Shown here piece after piece: positions 8,805 through 18,600 of a stretch of DNA of 60,924 nucleotides. Position numbers and translations under genes: made by a program. This DNA comes from Flavobacteriaceae bacterium CP2B. GTDB taxonomy: Bacteria; Bacteroidota; Bacteroidia; Flavobacteriales; Flavobacteriaceae. How positions within the stretch are numbered: the stretch's first letter is position 1; the number at the start of each line of letters is the position of its first letter. The notes beneath the pieces are model-generated. The model did no database searches. It saw nothing but the letters and a program-made list of their open reading frames with translations, and was not told where the DNA came from. The stretch covers positions 1 through 60,924 of the forward strand of contig LXTR01000051.1 of NCBI GenBank assembly GCA_001683825.1, in the 5' to 3' direction.

Positions 8805-9950
8805 ATGCAACAAAACGCCCGTATTCATTCTTTAGACATAATAAGAGGTATCGCCATACTATGTATCCTTTTTGCGAATCTGCCCACTATGACAGGACTA
8901 GATTCCTTTAATCAAGCAGGTTACACCGGTACAGATAAAGCGATTCGTTTTTTAGTAGATTTGTTTATACAAGCAAAGTTCTACACTATTTTCGCATTCT
9001 TATTTGGGGTAGGATTTTATATCTTTATGAAAAATACAGAAGCAAAAGGATATCCTATGTATAAGCTATTTACCCGGAGACTGTATATCTTACTAGTCTT
9101 CGGTTTACTCCACTTCACCCTTCTATGGTTTGGAGATATTCTACATGCGTATGCTTTAGCTGGATTTATTCTATTATTCTTTTATAAGCGATCTACTAAA
9201 CTTATTTTTATAGCTGGTTGTAGTTTCTTACTGGTTAGTTATGTATTACATATTATTGTATTTTTGCGAGCAAGTTCTACTATTACTGAAGTACCAAATT
9301 ACTATCAATATATGTTTACAGGTAACACTACCAATCACACCGTAAATCTATTTATACATTATTCTCATCAAGTAAAAGCACGTCTTTTCTTTCTAATGAC
9401 CCAGGAATTCCAGCAACTACTAATAGGAATTCCGGAATATATAGGCTTATTTTTAATAGGGTTATGGGCTGGTAAGAAAAATATTTTTAAAAGGATACCG
9501 GGGTTAATAAAGAAGATTAGATTTTTACAGTGGAGTTCGTTATGCATTTCATGTCTTCTCTCTTGTCCTATTATCTACTATTTTATAAAAATGGATGTCT
9601 ATTACTCTAAGGATGTACAACTATGGATTCTATTTGGAGGGAAAACGCTAGCTATATTCTATATTTGTACTCTACTTAGAGTTTGTGAGAATAAAAAATA
9701 TATAGAGTGGCTGCAGCCCTTTATGAACGTAGGTAAGTATGCTTTAACGAATTACATTAGCCAAAGTATACTAACTCTTGTCATACTTTCGTTGTACTTT
9801 AAAGATGTCTCACAGGTATATTACTGGAAACTATGTACCTTCGGGCTTTTGATTATCTTTGTACAAATGATATTCAGCAAAATGTGGAGTGAATATTTCC
9901 GCTATGGTCCTATTGAGTGGGTATGGAGAAAAGGAGTTTACAAGAAATAG
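8805..9950 (+). CDS. DUF418-family multi-pass membrane protein
   Basis: 381 residues with about ten hydrophobic segments. The N-terminal pattern RIHSLDIIRGIAILCILFAN and the C-terminal DUF418 block (NVGKYALTNYISQS, YYWKLCTFG, GPIEWVWR) identify the YeiB/DUF418 membrane family, which is related to membrane acyltransferases; its reaction is not established. AAAGGAG precedes ATG 8805, so the slightly longer frame from 8784 is not used. Probably co-transcribed with the upstream thioredoxin-like gene. Confidence 0.8.
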   Translation: MQQNARIHSLDIIRGIAILCILFANLPTMTGLDSFNQAGYTGTDKAIRFLVDLFIQAKFYTIFAFLFGVGFYIFMKNTEAKGYPMYKLFTRRLYILLVFGLLHFTLLWFGDILHAYALAGFILLFFYKRSTKLIFIAGCSFLLVSYVLHIIVFLRASSTITEVPNYYQYMFTGNTTNHTVNLFIHYSHQVKARLFFLMTQEFQQLLIGIPEYIGLFLIGLWAGKKNIFKRIPGLIKKIRFLQWSSLCISCLLSCPIIYYFIKMDVYYSKDVQLWILFGGKTLAIFYICTLLRVCENKKYIEWLQPFMNVGKYALTNYISQSILTLVILSLYFKDVSQVYYWKLCTFGLLIIFVQMIFSKMWSEYFRYGPIEWVWRKGVYKK

Positions 9951-9994
9951 TGGTCACTATATAATTTAAATCCTATTAAACAACAAATAAAAAA

Positions 9995-10022
9995 GTGCAA
10001 AATCCCTCAACAGATTTCGCAC
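9995..10022 (-). terminator. Terminator between converging genes
   Basis: GTGCAAAATC pairs with GATTTCGCAC. The minus-strand reading is followed by a T-run, as expected for the CPBP gene coming from the right. Confidence 0.55.
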
Positions 10023-10228
10023 CAAAACAGATAAAAGTTATAATCACTAGAAACATAGGAGAGTGTTTCACCACTATTATAAACCATATCCTAACATTTT
10101 TGATTTGTATTTTTAAAATATGTAAATATTTATCAATTTATTTTGAACTTTCTTTGTAGTTGAGTTATACTAAACTACAAAGAAACAACTCTCCTTTAGG
10201 CCGTCAATCATTATGCTAACAAAACACA

Positions 10229-10274
10229 CACCAAAAAACCCAATTCCCGTGTAATGGAATTGGGTTTTTTGGTG
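10229..10274. terminator. Strong bidirectional terminator
   Basis: A perfect 19-bp stem, CACCAAAAAACCCAATTCC with its complement, and a loop of about 8 bases. It separates the convergent DUF418 and CPBP genes. Confidence 0.8.
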
Positions 10275-10305
10275 CAATTCAGTCGATACAGCAACTTGAA
10301 CCCAC

Positions 10306-10352
10306 ATTTTAAAATTATGGTAGTCTTATTAAGACTACCATAATTTTAAAAT
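10306..10352. repeat. 47-bp palindrome
   Basis: Two perfect 22-bp arms starting ATTTTAAAATTATGGTAG flank a 3-base centre. There is no T-run. It lies just past the 3' end of the CPBP gene. It could be a cruciform or transcript-end structure. Confidence 0.8.
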
Positions 10353-10407
10353 TCTTAAACAAAAAACCTAAATCTCTGGTAAGTTGCGCGAATCCACTGC
10401 ATTTTCA

Positions 10408-11091
10408 TCAAGAAATCTGGAGTATAACAACAATTAAGTTCATACTAGCATGTACAACAAATGATACTAGTAACCTATTAGTACGCACATATACTAAAGC
10501 CAGTATAACTCCAATTAAAAAGTATCCAAATATAAATGGAAAATCAAAATGCATGATAGAAAAGAACGATGAGCTTATTAGTATGCTCCAAGTTTGCTTA
10601 AACTTAGACATTAAAATGTTTATGGCCGCATAACGAAAAACAAACTCTTCTACTAACGGTGCAAGAAGAACAATTGAAATAAGTGCCACAGGAGATATTG
10701 CTGCAGCAGCGACTATATTAGACGTATTTGCTGATTGAGTAGTTAACTGAAATATACTTTTATCTAACATACTACCTACTATCTGCGCAAGAAATACGAA
10801 TATGATCCCAACTAAAATCCATATGAATGAATTTCTTGATAATTTAATCGATAACTTTGGATCATTTATTATCTCTTTACCATATATAAGAAAGATGATT
10901 ATCAGCATAAGTGAAAACCCAATTAGGTCCCAATGCACAAGAAGTTGTTGGATTGCTTGCTGTTGATTTCCCTGAATATCATACCAACCTGTCTTCGCTA
11001 GTAATTGTACACCTATTATCCCTACAAATTGTGTCATAACAAAATAAATTAAAATAACGAAACCCGATTTATATCTAATACCACTACTCAT
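10408..11091 (-). CDS. CPBP-family intramembrane protease
   Basis: 227 residues with about eight transmembrane segments. The CPBP/Abi signature is complete: EEFVFR, FFSIMHFD and HASMN, i.e. Glu-Glu-x3-Arg plus the two His motifs of this glutamate-type intramembrane protease family. Members include CAAX prenyl proteases and bacteriocin-immunity proteins; the substrate is not predictable. The start at 11091 has GGAGGGTGG eight bases upstream; the longer frame to 11157 includes that site. Confidence 0.85.
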   Translation of the reverse strand: MSSGIRYKSGFVILIYFVMTQFVGIIGVQLLAKTGWYDIQGNQQQAIQQLLVHWDLIGFSLMLIIIFLIYGKEIINDPKLSIKLSRNSFIWILVGIIFVFLAQIVGSMLDKSIFQLTTQSANTSNIVAAAAISPVALISIVLLAPLVEEFVFRYAAINILMSKFKQTWSILISSSFFSIMHFDFPFIFGYFLIGVILALVYVRTNRLLVSFVVHASMNLIVVILQIS

Positions 11092-11214
11092 ATTCTTATT
11101 TCCACCCTCCACTTTCTTTATCTTTTTGATACCGCTCATTACAAAAACAATAAACACAAAAAGGCTAGATAACTAGCATTTCAGCTACTAATCGCTCCCA
11201 CAAAACTATTCTGC

Positions 11215-11570
11215 TTAGTTTTCTAACAAACTAATTCGTTGTAAAAACTTAACTGCAAAGTACCCTCTAAACCCTTCTAGAAAAACCACTTGCGTGCCAC
11301 TCTCTGCTGTAAACTGATTTGTCCTACAAGTCCATACTTTTCCGTCATAACGCTTTGACTCTAAGCAAGTGTGTATTACTACCTTGTCGCCTACCTTTAA
11401 TCCGTCCATCACACCAATTACCATTTGATATGCTTCTTTATATCTACGTTTTATGAATTCAACTTGCTTCTTTGTTCTAACATTTGCAAAACGTCCCTTC
11501 ATATAATCCAAGCAAACGTGATCTATATCTTCTGGAGGACCGGTAAAGTAAGTAGAGCATCGCTTTTCAT
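11215..11570 (-). CDS. Unknown basic protein, probable 5' frameshift
   Basis: The uninterrupted frame from 11511 (TTG) encodes 98 residues (MKGRFANVRTKKQVEF, KVGDKVVIHTCLESK) with no ribosome site in front. The same frame stays open upstream and reads CSTYFTGPPEDIDHVC, which looks coding, but there is no start codon. An ATG at 11570 preceded by AAAAAAGAGA would enter this frame if one A were added to the A4 run right after it, giving a 118-aa protein. I therefore suspect a one-base poly-A deletion. Function unknown; small beta-rich, possibly nucleic-acid-binding from its charge. Confidence 0.5.
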
Positions 11571-11631
11571 TCTCTTTTTTAATGTTATATATTAATTTTA
11601 CAATTATAATTCCTTAGATATGTATCAAACC

Positions 11632-11937
11632 TCATGCAGCCTTCAAATGCTTTAATCCCATTTCAAGCGCACCGGTTCCACCAAATCCCTGATTAAATAA
11701 TAATGGGACATCATACTTCTTCGCGTACTCTTTTGCTACATCAATAGATACATGACCACATGCACCTTTTTGAATGACAATAACATCGCATTTTTTTATC
11801 ACACTTCGAAACGTTTTCTTTACGCCACCGTGATTTTTCCCATCATGGAAAATAACCTGGCAGTCTCTTTTTTTGGCCAACTTCTCTAACGTTCTTCCAT
11901 TTGATCCACCTAAAACTAGAATTGTACTCATTCCCAT
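11632..11937 (-). CDS. DUF2325 protein
   Basis: A 101-residue alpha/beta protein with [14 protein letters not shown] near the N-terminus, FHDGKNHGG, and a conserved Cys-Gly-His (KGACGHVS), as in the DUF2325 family. The biochemical role is not established. Its ATG lies inside the end of the preceding 127-aa membrane-protein gene (10-bp overlap), so the two are translationally coupled. Confidence 0.7.
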   Translation of the reverse strand: MGMSTILVLGGSNGRTLEKLAKKRDCQVIFHDGKNHGGVKKTFRSVIKKCDVIVIQKGACGHVSIDVAKEYAKKYDVPLLFNQGFGGTGALEMGLKHLKAA

Positions 11938-12311
11938 TCATTCTCCTTATCTTTCTTCTTTATATATGTACTTGGTGATGTTAATAACACAAGTGTACAA
12001 GCAACAATATTCATTAAAACGAAACAAACTATTAATAAAATAATGAAAAGCGGAGACAACAAGATGAGAATAAAGCCACTTACTACCAAACAGATGAAAA
12101 CAAAACCATTGCTCATGTCTTCATAACCATCTAACCCTCGTACAATATTCAAACTATGCATCCATGCTGTGATGCTATCCCAATTTTCTATTAACAAATA
12201 GCCACCACCCAACAAAAAAGCCCATCCAAGCAACGTTCCTAATAACCCAGAATTTCGTCCTATATAATACCCTGAAACAAAATTCGCAGCTGTTCCAATT
12301 AACATTCTCAT
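11928..12311 (-). CDS. Membrane protein of unknown function
   Basis: 127 residues with three to four hydrophobic segments ([59 protein letters not shown]) and a charged C-terminus. GGAGG precedes the ATG. It overlaps the DUF2325 gene, suggesting a shared role. It could be a late gene of the transfer operon, but a hairpin separates it from the 193-aa gene. Confidence 0.65.
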   Translation of the reverse strand: MRMLIGTAANFVSGYYIGRNSGLLGTLLGWAFLLGGGYLLIENWDSITAWMHSLNIVRGLDGYEDMSNGFVFICLVVSGFILILLSPLFIILLIVCFVLMNIVACTLVLLTSPSTYIKKKDKENEWE

Positions 12312-12430
12312 TTGTATTCCTCCATATTCATTTTAGCGCTATATACAAATTTCATTTAACTATGGTTTATTATATCAGAAAATTATGAATATTCAATAAA
12401 TAAATTTAGGTACTCTTTCTTTTTTATAAA

Positions 12431-12458
12431 AGGGTTGTGTTTTTTCTTCCACAACCCT
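12431..12458. terminator. Terminator after the transfer operon
   Basis: AGGGTTGTG pairs with CACAACCCT; T-rich runs flank both sides. It sits 10 bp past the stop of the 193-aa T4SS gene and about 120 bp before the next gene on the same strand. Confidence 0.65.
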
Positions 12459-12467
12459 CATTTTTTC

Positions 12468-13049
12468 TTAATCCACAGGTACTTCTTCTTGTCCATGTGG
12501 AATTTGTGCAATTGGTGTTACAATTTGTGCATATTTGTTTACCTGCACTTTAAATTGTCGTGGTTCTAAGAAGTTTACCTGTTGAATTAAAACTTCAATA
12601 TGAAAGGTATCTACTTTTTTCCCACGGTCAATTTTGGTAATTCGCGCATTGTAAAACTTATCTCCATTTAGGAAATATCGTTGTACAGCTTCTGTAGCGA
12701 GCATACGCTCATTGCTTGTCATCTTCATTGGTTCAATACCAAATCCAGCCTTTGTAAACAAATATGGGACATCATAACTACTATTAGAAATTTTTCGTAG
12801 TAAGTCCTCTACAGTTTTTGTCTTTGCGATATATTCGTCCTCTTTTGTATCAAATCCCTTTGGTTTATCTCCAAGCATCTCGATTTCATCTTGATTTACT
12901 TGCTCTTCCTCTTCCTCTTGTACTTGAGATTTCATCATGTAACGATGAATAGTATTATAGGTAGCAACACCTACTACTAACACTATAATTCCTAATATAA
13001 CTAAGTACTTACGAGGCATATTGAATAAAATGTTGATTATTTTCTTCAT
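12468..13049 (-). CDS. T4SS-associated single-pass membrane protein (VirB8-like topology)
   Basis: 193 residues: short cytoplasmic N-terminus, one transmembrane helix (YLVILGIIVLVVGVATY), an acidic linker with EEEEEQ, then a compact alpha/beta domain from about residue 65. This is the topology of VirB8/TcpC scaffold proteins in Gram-positive T4SSs, but I see no decisive motif. It is the last gene before the operon terminator, 16 bp after the wall-hydrolase gene. The start has AAAGGACGAG upstream. Confidence 0.55.
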   Translation of the reverse strand: MKKIINILFNMPRKYLVILGIIVLVVGVATYNTIHRYMMKSQVQEEEEEQVNQDEIEMLGDKPKGFDTKEDEYIAKTKTVEDLLRKISNSSYDVPYLFTKAGFGIEPMKMTSNERMLATEAVQRYFLNGDKFYNARITKIDRGKKVDTFHIEVLIQQVNFLEPRQFKVQVNKYAQIVTPIAQIPHGQEEVPVD

Positions 13050-13065
13050 CTACTCTCGTCCTTTA

Positions 13066-14796
13066 TCAGTCTATAACATTACGTATTTGCGTCATATGTT
13101 GACCTCTTGCCGTATAGTTTAGACCAGTAATTTGTACACCTTTGTTATCACCAATATGAATCATTTTTTGATTCCCCATATAAATTGCAACGTGCCCTGG
13201 ATTTTCATAGAAAATAAGATCCCCTGGTTGTGCATGATTAATGTCAGGTACTTGTTTACCTTGCCCAACTTGAGCACCTGTCCAATCTCCAAGTTGGACA
13301 CCTATACTTGTTCTAAAGACATACTGCGTGAATCCTGAGCAATCTGACGTACCGCCTGGTGGATTACGGTCTCCTAATACATATCTGACCTTTCCTTGCC
13401 CTAGCCATTTTTTCGCTTCTTCCAATACCTTTTGTCGTTTAGCATTTGTCATGGTAGGAGAACCACCAGATGATAACCCTGGATCATCATTTTTCTTAAA
13501 GAACTTCATTGGATCCGTCGGTTGATCATTTATACGAATTTGGAAATCTAAATGGACAGCGTATCCAAGCATATTCAGAACGCCGCCAACATAGTTAGAA
13601 CCACCCATTTCTCCGATAATTTGTCCTTTTGTTACCATAGTTCCTGGTGTAACTGAAATCTTACTCAAGTGTAAATAACGAGATACAATGCCATTTCCAT
13701 GGTCAATATAGACACCTAGACCACCGTAGTTTACATATCCTGTTTGAGCTGTAACTACTCCTGCTTCCATCGACCATACAGGGTCCCCTGGTTTTCCAGC
13801 GGTCATAGCTCCAATATCTACAGCATTATGTTGCTTTCCATTACGAACTGCATCAAATGTATCTGTAATACGACCTGATTTCGTTGGCCATTTCCAACCT
13901 TTATCAGAAATCCATTCTCCATCACCAGCTGTCACACAACCCAAGTCTTTGTAATATTTTAAAATTTTGGAAACATATGTAAAATCTCCGTAACACGCTC
14001 CAACTTTGGTTCGGAAGTTATTAGGGTCAGAACAACCTGCTGGATTTTCACCAGCATGCTCCCTAGAAAATGCAATGGCTGTTTCTTCTGAATATCCACC
14101 TTTTGCTAATGCATAACTAATGAATCCAGGACCGTAATTATAACTCTGTAAGGCAAGTGCTATATCTCCATTTGCCTTTGCTAACACATCTTTAAATTCT
14201 TGTACGCCTGCTTCAATAGAAATATTAGGGTCTTTAATACACCCTATACGAGCACTTCCTTTTAGACCTATACAAGATGAACTTAAATCTCCATAATGCC
14301 CTTCTGCTGCTTGCATCGGGTCATTTCCCTCTCCTTGTGATTCCTGCATCATTTGAGCAGCCAAAATACCAACATATTGAGCAACACCATGTTTTTCTGC
14401 CATTTCCTTAATTTTAGGAAGGTATCCTGTAACTTTTGCATTAAGGTTAACAGGCTCCCCGCCAGGACTCACATTACCTACACACATACCACCAACAAAA
14501 TTACTAGAAGGGGCCAGATGTCCATACGTTGCCTCTAACAACCCAGCTTCTAATATCTCACGAGCACGCTCTTTTTGACTCTTACTAAACTTTGCGAGTT
14601 CCATCGCTTTCTCTAGCCCATGAGAAGATGTTGTCACTTTTTTACTTCCACTCGCATTAATCTCATCTATTTTTTTCTTAAAATCTGTATCTCCTAATAT
14701 CTTTTTTACATCTGGTCCGGAGTAACTTTCAGATTTGTTTTTTTGCATCTCCTTTTTCTTTTTTTCACAAGGACCATTCGGTCCTGCCTCGCACAC
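13066..14796 (-). CDS. Three-domain peptidoglycan hydrolase (C-terminal part of interrupted VirB1-like protein)
   Basis: The fragment from GTG 14796 has 576 residues. A lysozyme-like transglycosylase region (MMQESQGEGN, Glu at ~152, and ALQSYNYGPGF) lies at about 105-255. An M23/LytM region (HNAVDIGA ~322, AVHLDFQI ~417) follows, then an NlpC/P60 domain (DCSGFTQ ~484, GHVAIY ~537). In the M23 unit the second zinc motif reads His-Leu-Asp instead of His-x-His, so it may be inactive. Such enzymes open the wall for the conjugation channel. The GTG has no credible ribosome site. It is in the same frame as the gene upstream, separated only by one TAA and six codons, so this is most likely the main body of a single protein. 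Confidence 0.8.
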   Translation of the reverse strand: MCEAGPNGPCEKKKKEMQKNKSESYSGPDVKKILGDTDFKKKIDEINASGSKKVTTSSHGLEKAMELAKFSKSQKERAREILEAGLLEATYGHLAPSSNFVGGMCVGNVSPGGEPVNLNAKVTGYLPKIKEMAEKHGVAQYVGILAAQMMQESQGEGNDPMQAAEGHYGDLSSSCIGLKGSARIGCIKDPNISIEAGVQEFKDVLAKANGDIALALQSYNYGPGFISYALAKGGYSEETAIAFSREHAGENPAGCSDPNNFRTKVGACYGDFTYVSKILKYYKDLGCVTAGDGEWISDKGWKWPTKSGRITDTFDAVRNGKQHNAVDIGAMTAGKPGDPVWSMEAGVVTAQTGYVNYGGLGVYIDHGNGIVSRYLHLSKISVTPGTMVTKGQIIGEMGGSNYVGGVLNMLGYAVHLDFQIRINDQPTDPMKFFKKNDDPGLSSGGSPTMTNAKRQKVLEEAKKWLGQGKVRYVLGDRNPPGGTSDCSGFTQYVFRTSIGVQLGDWTGAQVGQGKQVPDINHAQPGDLIFYENPGHVAIYMGNQKMIHIGDNKGVQITGLNYTARGQHMTQIRNVID

Positions 14797-14814
14797 CTCT
14801 TTTTCCGTATATTC

Positions 14815-15270
14815 TTAATATTGGATATCCAAGAAATATGATATAGCATCATGCGGATCTTTACCAGTCAAATCATTATCATATCGCGCCATATCAAAAG
14901 CGACAACTTCTTTCCAATCCACATTCAGAGCCATTGAGACTTCCATATATTTTTTAACTTGTTCCTCTGTTTTCGTATCATCATCGGTAAAAGGTACCAA
15001 AGAGACTAAGATTACACATACAGCAATAATGACTCCCATAATCAAAGCGGCAGGTACTCCAACTGCTGCCACAACAGCACCCACAATTTTTAATATACCT
15101 GCTTTTAGCATTTTGGCAGCAGCTTTCGCTGCCGCCTTTCCTGCTTTCCCTGCTAATTTCGCTATCTTCCCGCGCGCTTGCATCCCTTTTTTCTTAATAA
15201 AGTGGGAAGCTACATCTTTTAAAGGATTACTTTTTTTCTGTTCATTTGGATCATTAGGATTGTGACTCAT
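14815..15270 (-). CDS. N-terminal membrane segment of the interrupted VirB1-like hydrolase
   Basis: 151 residues: polar N-terminus, an Ala/Lys-rich helix, one strong transmembrane segment (VGVPAALIMGVIIAVCVILVSLV), and an extracytoplasmic start (LNVDWKEVVAFDMARYDNDL, HDAISYFLDIQY). The frame stops at TAA 14815-14817 and continues in phase straight into the hydrolase domains. In related Gram-positive transfer systems the transmembrane anchor and the lysozyme/NlpC domains form one polypeptide. It overlaps the 108-aa gene by 4 bp. If translated alone it gives a membrane stub. Confidence 0.75.
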   Translation of the reverse strand: MSHNPNDPNEQKKSNPLKDVASHFIKKKGMQARGKIAKLAGKAGKAAAKAAAKMLKAGILKIVGAVVAAVGVPAALIMGVIIAVCVILVSLVPFTDDDTKTEEQVKKYMEVSMALNVDWKEVVAFDMARYDNDLTGKDPHDAISYFLDIQY

Positions 15271-15593
15271 AGACTTATCACACCATATTTTCCATTTTGA
15301 GAATTTCTTCCTCTTCGCTGTGCTAAGCGAGGGTTTGGCGCAAATGGAATCAGATTTTGTGGGTCATGTTCTGATAAATTCAAATGCGTCTCTGTACGAA
15401 CGACTTCGTCCTGTGTATGTGTGACTAAAATTTCTTCTCGTGGCTTAATACTACTGTCTTTCACTTCACAAGCTCTTTCAATCCTTTGGTTTGCTTGTAA
15501 ACGCGTATCTCCTTTTCCGAATGGCGAAATACGCGACACTGTACCATCTGTTGTTGTCGCAACCATGTAACTACGATCTCTTTCTACCACCAT
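15267..15593 (-). CDS. Small T4SS operon protein of unknown function
   Basis: 108 residues, soluble and basic at the C-terminus (NPRLAQRRGRNSQNGKYG). No membrane segment or known motif. It is sandwiched between the VirB6-like gene and the hydrolase gene, overlapping the latter by 4 bp. Translational coupling suggests a structural or accessory role in the channel. Confidence 0.6.
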   Translation of the reverse strand: MVVERDRSYMVATTTDGTVSRISPFGKGDTRLQANQRIERACEVKDSSIKPREEILVTHTQDEVVRTETHLNLSEHDPQNLIPFAPNPRLAQRRGRNSQNGKYGVISL

Positions 15594-15614
15594 TTGTACA
15601 TTCTTATAGCCACC

Positions 15615-18600
15615 TTAGTCTAAATCAGACATATAGAAGTGACCATTGTCTACCTTGTGATTTACCGTAAGTGGTGGTTCATTAAATACCAGTTTCTGTT
15701 GTAACGGTCTTTGATTTGGATTTCCTACTAATTGATTTGGATTTACATTGATCGAGCGATTAATATTGATTTTGCCACCACTTGAATCTTGTATATAGGC
15801 TGGAGAAGCTTTCGTACCATTACGATACTGCGTTAATTGTCCGTCTGAAATATTTAAATCCTGATATACCACTTGTCCAGAACGAATACTACTATCTCCA
15901 CTACCATAACGAGATACAACCTGCGTCATACCACTAGCATCTTTTGCTTCAATCCATGATTTATTATTTGTCGTCACAAGACGTACTGCACCTTTTACAA
16001 CCGATTGCGCGCCTGTATGATCTGTTGTTGTCGGTACCATCTGTTGAATTTCCTGAATCTCTTTTGCTTCTGTACGAACTGCACTGTTATACGGATTATG
16101 TTTACTTACCATACGTGCAGTTGCTTGATAAGCACCCGCACCACCAATAACGCCTGCGGCGTAACTCAGTCCTTTTGTTACATTATAGTGACGCTCTGCC
16201 GCATTCCCTCCTAATGAAGTATTGACAGCCGCAGTGGTCCCGCTTATCACTCTTTGTACTGCATTCCCTCCAGATTGTTGTACAGCACTCGCGGCACTAA
16301 AGTATGCATTTGATACCGTATCAATGCGATCCGCAAGCATAAGGTGTTTCGCACCTTCCATTACACTCATGCCAAGTTTTGCACTTTGTTGCGTTATACG
16401 TCCCACTGCGGAAGTTGGGATAGACATTTTACCCGCACTTTGTGCAATATTTGCTACACTTGTTGATGCATCTGCATAAGAGCGTTCAATTTCCGCAACA
16501 GAAAGATCTCCTGCACGTGCGATACTCGCTTGCGTTTGTGTCGCTGCGTATACAGCTTTATTAATCGCGCCTCCTGCCGCAACGCCATGTGAACGAACAC
16601 CTTGAATCGCACTAGTAATTCCAGAACCTACTTGTTGACTCACCGTTCCAAGACTTGCATGGCTTTGTAAACCTTTCGTTAATTGCGAAGCAAAGGCATC
16701 TTTATTAATATACGATTGATTATGTAGACTCTTACCACTCGTATCTTTTGCCTGTACGGGCATCGCTCCCGCTTGTACTGCCGCTTGTTGTGCGACTGCC
16801 TTAAATTCATTTCCTTTTTCATTTAAGTGAGACTGCCAAGCTTGCTTTTTTTGTTGTTGAGACATAGTCGGAGACAAGTTTTTCATAAAGCTTGCCTGTT
16901 GTTCTGCTGCATACCCCTGTTTAAAGGACTCTGTAGAGGCTTGTACCAGGTTCCCAACATTACTTACTTGTTTTGCTTGCTGGCTTCCAGTTCCACTTGT
17001 CAAACCGTGTGTTTTCACACCATTGACTGCCTTCTGAATGCCTGCCGCACTGGATATCCCCATTGCATTTAAGTCAGGATTTTTTTGTAACTGTTGTGAT
17101 AAATGAGAAGCGAAAGCTTCTTTATTCGCATAGTTTGTACCATCTTTTTGCTGTACAATACCAGCCGATTCTGCCGCTTGTTGTGCATAATTTTTAAATC
17201 CTTGTACTTTTTGATCTAAATGTTTATTCCATGCTGCTTCTTTTTCTTGTTGCGACATATCTGCAGGGAATTGTTTCATGAATCCAGCCTTATGGTCTGC
17301 AGTATATCCTTTCTTAAATGCAGCAGTAGAAGCACCGACAAGAGCACCGACTTGCCCCATATTTTGATGGCCACTTTCTAACGTTTCTCCTTTTACTCCC
17401 TCAACTGCTTTTCCCACTTTTCCTAACGCAAGTTGAGAAGCAAACGCATCTTTATTGACATAGGACTTATCAAACAGGTTATTTCCTTGCTTATCCTTCG
17501 CATCAACTGGCATGGCTCCCGCTTTTGTCGCTGCCTGTTCTGCGTGGTTTCTAAATCCTTGTACTTTTGCGTTTAGATGGTCATTCCATTGTTTCTCTTT
17601 CTCTTCCGCTGACATATTTTCTGGTAATTGACTCATAAACGTATCTTTATGGTCTCCCTCATATCCCTTTTGGAATGCATTCGTTGCAGCGTTAACTAAA
17701 TCTCTAGCATTTCCATATGGTGTAGCAGTTTTCTTCATATTTTGTAAATCTTGTTTCCGCTGATTTGTGAAACGAGACATTTGATCACTATTTGTTTTCG
17801 CTACTTTTTTAGCAATCTCTGCATCGGAAGCATTAGGGAATGCTTGTTTTAAGCGGCTTGCCACCGCAGAATTAGGATTATCCGCTTTCCAATTTTCAAA
17901 ATCTTTTGTAGCTAAATCCTGTGCGATATCTTCATCGGTTAGTTCCGGATACGATTCACCATTTAGATTTGAATACGTGTCCGCACCCTTCTTTATACTC
18001 GAACCAATATGTTTTCCTAAGGCTACAGCTCCTTCACCCACTGCAGCAACACTCCTACCAGCCGCTGCTCCAGGAGCAGCACCTAATGCACTTCCAACCT
18101 GCGATCCTGCTACCATCGCTCCTGGTCCAAGACCTGCACCTGCTGCCATACCTGCAAGTCCTGTCGTTGCTTTACCAAGTGCGCTTCCAACTTGACCTGC
18201 TTTTAACATACGAGCTGCACGAGATGTTGTGCCAATATCTGTCCCTAAATTCGCTCCTAATGCATCTTTTGGGTTATCTGCATCTTCTTTTGTCTTTTCT
18301 TTATCCCCTTTATCATCTGGTTTTACTTTTGAATTACGATAATCATCACGAACACCTTTAACTAAACCAGCCACACTTGCTAAAGCACCCATCCCCATCA
18401 TCGTACCCGCTCTATGAATACCTGCAGATGCATTGGTGCTCAGGCCGATAAAGCTTTTTACAATCTCACCAACCGGGATAAACATGGCAAGCAATACTAA
18501 TTTTATAATAGGATTTTGTGCACCTCCAATCAGTGTAATGACTAACCATAAGGTAATTGCGTGAATCGCTTGGATTAATACCGCTCCCATAAACTCACGA

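Noticed and set aside
17921-18361. Long plus-strand ORF (146 codons) opposite virB6
   Set aside because: Low-complexity shadow of the Ala/Gln-rich virB6 tail in another frame.
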